A stretch of 64,000 nt of DNA, from NCBI RefSeq assembly GCF_025947145.1, contig NZ_CP109999.1:2480001-2544000 (forward strand), in the 5' to 3' direction. This document shows, piece by piece, positions 34,868 to 42,400 of this stretch (position 1 is its first letter; the number at the start of each line of letters is the position of its first letter). The notes beneath the pieces were generated by a model. That model saw only the letters and a program-made list of their open reading frames with translations. It ran no database searches and was not told where the DNA came from. Both the position numbers and the translations under genes were made by a program. This DNA comes from Flavobacterium sp. N1994 (GTDB lineage: Bacteria; Bacteroidota; Bacteroidia; Flavobacteriales; Flavobacteriaceae).

Positions 34868-34898
34868 AGTATTGAATTTGGTTTTACGAAAACGTTTG

Positions 34899-34906
34899 CA
34901 AAGCTA
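34899..34906 (-). promoter_or_regulatory. -7 promoter box for the acyl-CoA dehydrogenase gene
   Basis: Minus-strand TAGCTTTG fits TAnnTTTG, about 31 nt before the ATG. Confidence 0.5.
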
Positions 34907-34951
34907 AAGAATCTTAACCAAAATTCCCATGAACAATTGTTATAATTTTTA

Positions 34952-35030
34952 GAAGCTTTTTCCAGCTATCCGTTATATCTTTTTCTTTTTATTTAAAAAG
35001 AAAAAGGATGCCACTGCTATCTGGGCTAGG
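34952..35030 (-). repeat. Dispersed intergenic repeat, long form (copy B)
   Basis: Read on the minus strand it begins TAGCCCAGATAGCAGTGGCA. It then has a 12-bp perfect hairpin (34979-34990 with 34995-35006), and ends in a segment like GATATAACGGATAGCTGG. It aligns with the copy at 50131-50204 throughout. It lies between the 5' end of the acyl-CoA dehydrogenase gene and the 3' end of the next gene. Confidence 0.85.
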
Positions 35031-35041
35031 GTTGAGTACAA

Positions 35042-35770
35042 CTATTTTAGTTTGTCGAATTCCCCTTTTTTAGTCAACAAAAATTCAAGCATTGTCAGCT
35101 CATCTTTACTTTGTATGGCTGTTTTTGATTTGGAATCAGTTTCGCAATACTCAAGAAACCTAGAAGTTTCTTCAGGTTTTAACTTCAATGTTTTAGAAAA
35201 GAAGGACGGATTAAAATTGGTAAGGGCATACTCCTTGAATCCCATTGGTTCTTCTTTTATATCTTTTTTCGGATTTTTACTCTTAAATAATTTTCCAATC
35301 ATTTTTCCAATCTGAACAAAATCAACCGCATTCACCATTTCGCCGGTATAAACACCTTCAACCTTTGGTTTTGCAGCATCTTTTTGGATTTGAGACATTT
35401 TTATATCGTTATATGAAACGGCAGCAACTTTTATTTTTTTAATCTGCTGGATTTCAACTTCTTCTAATGGGATTGGTTTTTCAGCCATCTTGATAATAAG
35501 CACCTTTTTGTTAAAATCATCGGCTGTTAACTTGTATTTCTGATCGACAAAAGTATCCGACATGAAAATCAAGACATCATTCACTTTTGCTTCGATGGAA
35601 AATGCTCCTAAAGCATTAGTCTGGGTTATTTTTTTGGTGGTATAATTGATAACATCAATGCTTTTTTGATACGTGTCCTGATAAGAAACTTTTCCACTAA
35701 TGAGCTGTTCTGTCTGTGAAAAACCGATGTAAGAAATCAATAAAAAAAATAGGGAAGCAATTTTTGACAT
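35042..35770 (-). CDS. Secreted protein with carboxypeptidase-regulatory-like domain
   Basis: 242 residues. The signal peptide (MSKIASLFFLLISYIGFSQ) is followed by a CarboxypepD_reg-like beta domain at about 22-95: LISGKVSYQDTYQKSIDVINYTT, NALGAFSIEAKVNDVLIFMS. An unassigned charged C-terminal region follows (about 100-242) with FKSKNPKKDIKEE. Such domains also open TonB-dependent receptors, but no barrel or plug follows, so this is a stand-alone periplasmic protein. Function unknown. Copy B of the dispersed repeat lies just beyond its stop. Confidence 0.78.
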   Translation of the reverse strand: MSKIASLFFLLISYIGFSQTEQLISGKVSYQDTYQKSIDVINYTTKKITQTNALGAFSIEAKVNDVLIFMSDTFVDQKYKLTADDFNKKVLIIKMAEKPIPLEEVEIQQIKKIKVAAVSYNDIKMSQIQKDAAKPKVEGVYTGEMVNAVDFVQIGKMIGKLFKSKNPKKDIKEEPMGFKEYALTNFNPSFFSKTLKLKPEETSRFLEYCETDSKSKTAIQSKDELTMLEFLLTKKGEFDKLK

Positions 35771-35862
35771 AAGGTATAGAATTGTGATTAAACCTTAAAG
35801 TTAAGGAAATTATGACACTTAAATTCAGAAGGCTTTGTTAAATCTTTTTGTAAAAAATAAAT

Positions 35863-36570
35863 TTACATCTTCAAATAAAAATCTTTAGTCAATGCGATGT
35901 AGTCTGAGGTGTACTGATGTCGGGCAGTTTCAACAACCAACTCATCTGCGGTTAAAACCGATAATTCATAGCGTTTAAAAGCTAAAAGACTTCTCTTGAT
36001 TTCAGTTGTTGGAGTGCCTTTTACACGGGTTATCTTTACAGGATATAATTCGGCGTCAGCGCACAAATTGATGAATTTTGCTTCTTCTTTAAACGGAATA
36101 ATGACTGCTAAAAGTCCATTTTCTGAGAGTAGGAGTTGTGCCGCTTCTACCAAATCTTCAAAGGGCAAGGCGTCTTGAAAACGCGCTAAATCCCGCTGTT
36201 CATTATCACTTTTGTAATCTTCACTATAAAAAGGCGGATTCGAAATGATGATATCGTACTCCTCTTCGGGTTCATCCATAAATTCGTCTAAGCCGGCATG
36301 AAAACAAAATAACCGGTCACTCCAAGGAGAACTTTCGAAATTTTCTACACATTGCTCATAAGCATTTTCATCAATTTCGATGGCGTCGATTTGCTCAGCA
36401 TTACTGCGTTGGGCGAGCATTAATGACAATATTCCAGTTCCGGAACCAATATCTAAAACAGAAAAAGGATGATTATCAATAGGACACCAAGCACCAAGTA
36501 ACACACCATCAGTACCTACTTTCATGGCGCAACGATCTTGTTGGATAGTGAATTGTTTGAATTGGAACAT
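35863..36570 (-). CDS. trmN6: tRNA1(Val) A37 N6-methyltransferase (TrmN6/YfiC-like)
   Basis: 235 residues from the ATG at 36570. It is a class I SAM methyltransferase with VLDIGSGTGILSLMLAQR (SAM loop), DAIEIDENAY, and the catalytic IISNPPFY that marks N6-adenine enzymes. The start FQFKQFTIQQDRCAMKVGTDGVLLGAW is the conserved N-terminus of the Bacteroidota proteins, so the upstream ATG at 36621, which touches the dispersed repeat, was not used. It should methylate A37 of tRNA-Val, by homology to E. coli YfiC. Confidence 0.88.
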   Translation of the reverse strand: MFQFKQFTIQQDRCAMKVGTDGVLLGAWCPIDNHPFSVLDIGSGTGILSLMLAQRSNAEQIDAIEIDENAYEQCVENFESSPWSDRLFCFHAGLDEFMDEPEEEYDIIISNPPFYSEDYKSDNEQRDLARFQDALPFEDLVEAAQLLLSENGLLAVIIPFKEEAKFINLCADAELYPVKITRVKGTPTTEIKRSLLAFKRYELSVLTADELVVETARHQYTSDYIALTKDFYLKM

Positions 36571-36620
36571 TTGAGATTTAGAGTGGGGATTAACGATTTT
36601 TGATGGAAAAATAGGTTTCA

Positions 36621-36674
36621 TAGCCCCGATTGCAGCTGGCTACCATGTAGCGCGGAAAGCGGGATTAGCTCCTA
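36621..36674 (+). repeat. Dispersed intergenic repeat, short form (copy C)
   Basis: Begins TAGCCCCGATTGCAGCTGGC and ends GGGATTAGCTCCTAA. It lacks the hairpin core of the long copies but matches both their ends. Its right end contains the rimM stop codon (36672-36674, TAG on the minus strand). Confidence 0.85.
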
Positions 36675-37196
36675 AAGATACATTTCAACCAAACCTTCTG
36701 GTAAATCCATGATAACTTTTTTGTTTTCTCTGTCGATTTTGACTAAAAACTGGTCAATCATTGGGATTAGAATTTCTACTTCGCCATTCACCACTTCAAA
36801 CAGAGGTTGGGCAGAAGAATCGTTTATGGAAACAATTTTCCCAAAAACACCTAAACGTTTGTCTTCGATTTCAAATCCGATGACTTCGTGGAAATAAAAT
36901 TTATTACCTTCCAGTTTAGGTAACATAGATAAGGGAAGGTAAATGTCGCAACCAATTAGAGTATCGGCTTCTGCTTCAGAGGTAACGTCTTCAAATTGCA
37001 CCCGAAGAAAATCATTTTTATGGAGGGAACTATTTTCAATAAAAAATGGAACCAGATTTTTGTTGAACTCAACAAATACTGATTCCATATTTTCATATAA
37101 TTCGGGTTCGTCTGTATCTAAATAGAGTAGAACTTCCCCTTTGAAACTAAATTTTTTAGCAATTTTACCTAAATAGAAACAATCTTCTTTACGCAT
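36672..37196 (-). CDS. rimM: Ribosome maturation factor RimM
   Basis: 174 residues. It helps assemble the 30S head around S19. The N-terminal domain has YLGKIAKKFSFKGEVLLYLDTDEPELY. The C-terminal PRC-barrel has FYFHEVIGFEIEDKRLGVFGKI and EILIPMIDQFLVKIDRENKKVIMDLPEGL, both standard. It follows rpsP by 15 nt in the usual rpsP-rimM order. The stop codon lies inside copy C of the dispersed repeat. Confidence 0.95.
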   Translation of the reverse strand: MRKEDCFYLGKIAKKFSFKGEVLLYLDTDEPELYENMESVFVEFNKNLVPFFIENSSLHKNDFLRVQFEDVTSEAEADTLIGCDIYLPLSMLPKLEGNKFYFHEVIGFEIEDKRLGVFGKIVSINDSSAQPLFEVVNGEVEILIPMIDQFLVKIDRENKKVIMDLPEGLVEMYL

Positions 37197-37211
37197 AATT
37201 GCTTTGAAGTA

Positions 37212-37841
37212 TTAAGCTTCTGTTTCTTCGCTAGCTTCTTCAGCAGCTGGTGCTTCTTCAACAGCTGGAGCCTCTTCAGCAACAACTTCTTCTGTAGCAG
37301 GAGCTTCTTCTGTAGCAACTTCAGCAACAGTTTCTTCAACAGCAGGAGTTTCCTCTGCTACCGTTTCAACAGCAACTTCTTCTACTTTTGCAGCTTCAAC
37401 AGCGGCAGCAGCACGTTTGTCATTAGCTTCTTTTTCAGCTTTTAAAGCTTTCGCTTTGGCAGCAGCTTGTGCTTTTGATAACCCTTCTTTTTTAGAATCA
37501 ACTTTGTTAGCTTTTTCTTCCAACCATGTAGCTAATTTAGCATTAGCTTGTTCTTGTGTTAAAGCTCCTTTGCGAACGCCACCATCAAGGTGATGTTTCA
37601 TTAGGGCACCTTTGTAAGAAAGGATAGCTCTTGCAGTATCAGTTGGTTGAGCTCCATTGTGTAACCATTGTACCGCTTGGTCAAGGTTTAATTCAATAGT
37701 AGCAGGATTGGTGTTTGGATTGTAAGTTCCTAATTTTTCAAGGTATCTACCATCTCTTTTTGATCTAGCATCAGCTGCTACGATCCAGTAAAAAGGTTTT
37801 TGTTTTTTACCGTGTCTTTGTAATCTAATTTTTACTGACAT
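37212..37841 (-). CDS. rpsP: 30S ribosomal protein S16 with acidic Ala/Glu tail
   Basis: 209 residues. The S16 core is at 1-80 (VKIRLQRHGKKQKPFYWIV, SKRDGRYLEKLGTYNP, AQPTDTARAILSYKGAL). A helical basic linker (about 90-150) is followed by a repetitive acidic tail (about 152-209) built from AVEET, EEAPA and VVAEEAP units. Bacterial S16 is usually 80-90 residues. Extended forms are known in Bacteroidota, and the tail probably reaches the 30S surface. First gene of rpsP-rimM, with a -7 box at 37890-37897. Confidence 0.96.
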   Translation of the reverse strand: MSVKIRLQRHGKKQKPFYWIVAADARSKRDGRYLEKLGTYNPNTNPATIELNLDQAVQWLHNGAQPTDTARAILSYKGALMKHHLDGGVRKGALTQEQANAKLATWLEEKANKVDSKKEGLSKAQAAAKAKALKAEKEANDKRAAAAVEAAKVEEVAVETVAEETPAVEETVAEVATEEAPATEEVVAEEAPAVEEAPAAEEASEETEA

Positions 37842-37889
37842 AATCTTTTTGATTAATTTGAGGTACTCGACCTCGGTTATTTAAGGGCG

Positions 37890-37897
37890 CAAAGATA
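37890..37897 (-). promoter_or_regulatory. -7 promoter box for rpsP-rimM
   Basis: Minus-strand TATCTTTG fits TAnnTTTG. A TTTG at 37916-37913 (minus) is a possible -33 element with a short 15-nt spacer. The leader is about 40 nt. Confidence 0.6.
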
Positions 37898-38012
37898 GTT
37901 TTTTTTCGTAAACAAACTAATTGTATTTTATATTTTTAAATAGCATCTGCTTATTTTAAACAATTTTAATATCTTTTTTTTAAAATAAATTAGCAGTTTT
38001 GTATTAAAAAGC

Positions 38013-38020
38013 TATTTTTG
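38013..38020 (+). promoter_or_regulatory. -7 promoter box for the DUF6252-like lipoprotein
   Basis: TATTTTTG matches TAnnTTTG. It overlaps the first possible start codon at 38020, which supports the ATG at 38041. Confidence 0.55.
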
Positions 38021-38040
38021 TGGATAAATACATTGAAAAA

Positions 38041-38757
38041 ATGAAAAGATTATTGCCCCTATTTTTGATTGCATTAGCATTTTCTTCTTGTCAAGAAAAT
38101 GTGAAATTTAACACTCCTGGTTTTCAAGGACAAAAAGATGATATTTTTTGGAGAGCTAACGACGCAAGAGCCTATGTTTCTGCAACGGGAAAGCTAACTA
38201 TTGAGGCACTTACAGAATATGAAAATATTACTCTAAATACAAGTAGTACAACTCCAGGAACATATGTTTTAGGAACTACTAATGTAAATAATTCTGCTAC
38301 ATATTATTCCAATTTTAATGATGTTGAACTTGACTATGCTACAATTGCTGTTCCTGGTCCAGTTTCAAGCGTCGTTTTGACTAATGGAGGGACTGGATAT
38401 ACTAGCGCAAATTCTGTTATTACAACTGGTGGGGCAGGAAGTGGTCTGACAGTAAATATAGTTGCTAGTGCTTCAGGAGTTGTTAGTAAAGTAACAGTTT
38501 CCTCAAGTGGTAATGCTTATCTAGCAGGAGATTTAATTACAGTTGCAGGAGGAAATGTCAATTGCAAATTCAGAGTGCAGAATGTTCAAAACAGTAATGG
38601 AGAAATAAAGATTACGGATTATGATGATACAACTGGTACTGTTTCAGGAACTTTTAAATTCAATGCGACTAATACAAACAATAGTCCATTTGGAGGGCCA
38701 ATTTTAAATTTTCAATACGGAGAATTTTATAAAATTCCGATTTATCCATCTATATAA
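38041..38757 (+). CDS. DUF6252-like lipoprotein with Gly-rich repeat insertion
   Basis: 238 residues. The lipobox (LAFSSC) places the lipidated Cys near residue 18. The outer parts (NTPGFQGQKDDIFWRANDARAYV at the start; ITDYDDTTGTVSGTFKFNA and a GEFYKIPI end) fit the DUF6252 lipoproteins of Flavobacteriaceae. Between them, about residues 108-170, is a Gly/Ser/Thr/Val-rich segment with VVLTNGGTGYTSANSVITTGG and GGAGSGLTVNI. This recalls the GGxGYTSAPxV repeats of phage tail and surface proteins and looks inserted. Probably surface or periplasmic; function unknown. Confidence 0.72.
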   Translation: MKRLLPLFLIALAFSSCQENVKFNTPGFQGQKDDIFWRANDARAYVSATGKLTIEALTEYENITLNTSSTTPGTYVLGTTNVNNSATYYSNFNDVELDYATIAVPGPVSSVVLTNGGTGYTSANSVITTGGAGSGLTVNIVASASGVVSKVTVSSSGNAYLAGDLITVAGGNVNCKFRVQNVQNSNGEIKITDYDDTTGTVSGTFKFNATNTNNSPFGGPILNFQYGEFYKIPIYPSI

Positions 38758-38778
38758 TCATTAAGAACCAAAAACATA

Positions 38779-38803
38779 CAACCATCTTCGGATGGTTTTT
38801 TTG
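38779..38803 (+). terminator. Terminator after the DUF6252-like gene
   Basis: Stem AACCATC/GATGGTT closed by a stable TTCG tetraloop, followed by a T-run. Confidence 0.9.
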
Positions 38804-38854
38804 TTAATTTAATAATAAAGTCCAAATTAATAGCGGTTTAGATTTTATTTAAGT

Positions 38855-38862
38855 TACCTTTG
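38855..38862 (+). promoter_or_regulatory. -7 promoter box for the RRM gene
   Basis: TACCTTTG matches TAnnTTTG, 23 nt before the ATG at 38886. Confidence 0.6.
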
Positions 38863-38885
38863 TAACTGAATTTTAAATAAATAAT

Positions 38886-39263
38886 ATGAACATTTTTGTT
38901 GGAAGTCTTCCGTTTAGTATTGACGAAGCAGATTTAAGAGAGTCTTTTGAGGCTTATGGTACGGTTAATTCCGTTAAAATTATCACTGATAAATTTACTG
39001 GAAGAAGTAAAGGATTCGGTTTCGTTGAAATGGAAAATGACACAGAAGCTGAAAAAGCAATTCAAGAATTAAATGGTGCAACTGTTGAAGGACGTGCTAT
39101 TGTAGTTAATAAATCTGAACCAAAACCAGAAGGCGAAAGAAGAACTTTCAACAACAACCGTTCAGGCGGTAGCGGTGGAGGTTATAACGGTGGTGGAAAC
39201 TCACGTGGTGGCGGAAGCTACAGTGGTGGAAACAGCGGTGGTGGAAATAGAGGAAGATACTAG
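38886..39263 (+). CDS. RRM-type RNA-binding protein with Gly-rich tail
   Basis: 125 residues. One RNA recognition motif (1-80) has RNP2 IFVGSLP at 3-9 and RNP1 KGFGFVEM near 42-49. A Gly/Asn/Ser/Arg tail (about 88-125) ends RGRY and contains RGG-like steps. This layout is shared with cyanobacterial Rbp and plant glycine-rich proteins and is widespread in Bacteroidota. It probably acts as an abundant RNA chaperone or post-transcriptional regulator. Monocistronic: own -7 box and a strong terminator. Confidence 0.92.
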   Translation: MNIFVGSLPFSIDEADLRESFEAYGTVNSVKIITDKFTGRSKGFGFVEMENDTEAEKAIQELNGATVEGRAIVVNKSEPKPEGERRTFNNNRSGGSGGGYNGGGNSRGGGSYSGGNSGGGNRGRY

Positions 39264-39286
39264 TATATATACTTTATAGATATTTG

Positions 39287-39317
39287 AAAAGCCAACTCAT
39301 TGAGTTGGCTTTTTTGT
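39287..39317 (+). terminator. Terminator after the RRM gene
   Basis: A 13-bp inverted repeat (AAAAGCCAACTCA with TGAGTTGGCTTTT) followed by a T-run. Confidence 0.92.
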
Positions 39318-39422
39318 TTTTTGTTGATAACTAAAATTCGTTTTCTGAGTGCTAAAATGTATTTTTGTTTTAGTCATAATAGAAGCTTTTGGTTAATACC
39401 TTTTGCCTAATCCCTTACTTGC

Positions 39423-42400
39423 ATGTATTTAATTTTCGATACCGAAACCACTGGATTACCAAAACGTTGGGGTGCACCCATATCTGATACCGACAATTGG
39501 CCAAGATGTATTCAAATTGCATGGCAGTTGCATGATGAGTACGGAAATCTTATTGAGCATCAAGATTATCTGGTAAAGCCTGAGGGTTTCAATATTCCTT
39601 TTGATGCTGAAAGAATACATGGTATTTCAACAGAATTAGCAGAAGCACAAGGAATCTCATTAGTAGAAGTTTTAGAGAAATTCAATATTGCTTTAGGGAA
39701 ATCTAAATTCATAGTGGGTCAAAATGTTGGCTTTGATGTCAATATTATGGGTTGTGAATTTTATCGATTAGGGATCAATTCTCCTATGGCTTCTATGCCT
39801 GTTCTAGATACTTGTACTGAGGTGACAGCATCACTTTTGAAATTGCCAGGAGGACGAGGAGGAAAATTCAAATTACCCACATTAACCGAATTACATCAGT
39901 ATCTTTTTGGTGCTCCGTTTGCGGAAGCTCATAATGCTACTGCTGACGTTGAAGCTACCACTCGTTGTTTCTTAGAATTAATTAACAGACAGGTTTTTAC
40001 CAAAGAAGAGTTAGACGTTCCAGCGGATTATTTTACGAAGTTTAGAGAAAAGAATCCAAAAGAAATTCAGCTTATAGGATTGCAACATATCAATCTGAAA
40101 CAAGCGTCAGAAGAGATTCGCAAACAATTCCAAAAGAAAGAAGAAGTCGTCATTCCTAATGATTCTGAAAAGGAAATTCATCATGATGTGGCAGATGTTG
40201 ATTTTGTTCATTTGCATAATCACACCCAATTTTCTGTGCTTCAATCCACCATAAGTGTAGCCGATTTGGTTAAAGCAGCGGTTGCCAATAAAATGCCAGC
40301 GGTTGCCATGACGGATCACGCTAATTTGATGGGTGCTTTTCATTTCGTTAGAGATATTTTATACCATAATAAATCGGCACAAGCCAAAAATAAACAAGCA
40401 GAGGAAAGCGGAGAAACTCCATCAGAAACCATCATTAAACCCATAGTGGGTTGCGAGTTTTATGTTTGCGACGATTTAAAAGACAAGTCTCGAAAAGACA
40501 ACGGTTATCAGATTGTGTTCTTGGCCAAAACCAAAAAAGGCTATCATAATTTAGCTAAATTATCTTCAATAGCTTATACCGAAGGGTTTTATTATGTACC
40601 AAGAATTGATCGAAAAGCCATTCAAGAGTACAAAGAGGATATCATAGTTTTATCTGGAAATTTATATGGTGAAATTCCGAGTAAAATTTTAAATATTGGT
40701 GAAAACCAAGCGGAAGAAGCTTTGATTTGGTGGAAACAAGAATTTGGAGATGATTTATACATCGAGCTGATGCGTCACAATCAAGAGGATGAAAATCGAG
40801 TAAATGTTTCATTGATTGCTTTAGCCAAAAAACATCAAGTTAAAACGGTTGCTACTAATAATGTTTTCTACATCAATAAGGAAGATGCCAATGCTCACGA
40901 TATTTTGTTGTGTGTTCGTGATGGAGAAAAGCAATCCACGCCAATTGGACGAGGTCGAGGCTATCGTTACGGGATGAATAATCAGGAGTATTATTTCAAA
41001 TCGGGTCATGAAATGAAAAAACTCTTTCATGATTTACCAGAAGCGATTACTACAACAGAAGAAATTGTAAATAAAATTGAGATTTACGATTTAGCACGGG
41101 AAGTTTTGCTTCCAAAATTTGAGATTCCAAATGAATTTTTAGTCCAAGAAGATGAAGCAGATGGAGGAAAACGAGGAGAAAATAAATTTTTGCACCATCT
41201 AACGTATAAAGGAGCTGAAAAAAGGTATGCCGAAATCACTCCAGAAATTAAAGAACGCATCGATTTTGAATTGCTAACTATAGAAAACTCGGGTTATCCA
41301 GGTTATTTCTTAATTGTTCAAGATTTCATTGCCGAAGCTAGGAAAATGGGAGTTTCTGTTGGGCCTGGTCGTGGTTCTGCAGCGGGTTCTGTTGTGGCGT
41401 ATTGTCTCGGGATAACCAACATTGATCCCCTTTTATATAATTTACTTTTTGAGCGTTTCCTAAATCCTGACAGGGTTTCCCTTCCCGATATTGATATTGA
41501 TTTTGATGATGAAGGGCGTAGTAAAGTAATGGAGTATGTGATTCAAAAATACGGTTCTAAACAAGTAGCGCAAATCATTACTTACGGAACTATGGCTACT
41601 AAATCGAGTATTCGGGATACTGCTCGAGTTATGGATTTACCGCTTTTTGAAGCCGATAAAGTAGCTAAGTTAATTCCGGGAATGATGCCATCAAAATGGA
41701 ATTTGGCCCGACTATTATCCGAAGACGAAGCCACCATCAAAAAAGTATTACGTCCAGAAGAGTTTGATAAAGTAAAAGAATTGATTTCGCTTTCTAAAGA
41801 AAATTCGCTTTGTTCTGAAACTATAAATCAAGCCAAATTCTTAGAAGGAAATTTAAGAAATACCGGAATTCACGCTTGCGGTGTCATTATTACGCCAAGC
41901 GATATTACTAATTTCGTTCCTGTAGCAACGGCTAAGGATTCCGATTTATTTGTTACCCAATTTGATAACTCAGTAGTTGAAAGTGCTGGATTGTTGAAGA
42001 TGGACTTCTTGGGATTGAAAACCCTAACGCTGATAAAAGACACTGTAAAACTTGTAAAATATAGAACAGGAAAAGATATTAACCCAGATGAGTTTCCGAT
42101 TGATGACTTAAAGACTTATGAGCTTTTCCAACGAGGAGAAACAGTGGGTATTTTCCAATATGAAAGTGCCGGAATGCAGAAATACATGAAGGAATTGAAA
42201 CCTACCGTTTTTGGGGATTTGATTGCGATGAATGCCCTTTACAGACCTGGTCCAATTGCTTATATTCCTAGTTTTATCAAAAGGAAAAATTGGGAGGAAC
42301 CCATAGAATACGATTTAGAGGCTTGCGAAGAATTACTCGGTGACACTTATGGAATCACTGTTTATCAAGAACAGGTAATGCTTTTATCCCAAAAGTTGGC

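Noticed and set aside
12..35900. Recurring phrase CATCGGCTGTTA near 6 and near 35518, considered as a repeat
   Set aside because: Both lie inside coding sequences (minus strand) and the match does not extend.
36571..36621. N-terminal extension of the TrmN6-like protein to the ATG at 36621
   Set aside because: The family N-terminus begins at the ATG at 36570, and the upstream ATG shares its first base with the dispersed repeat.
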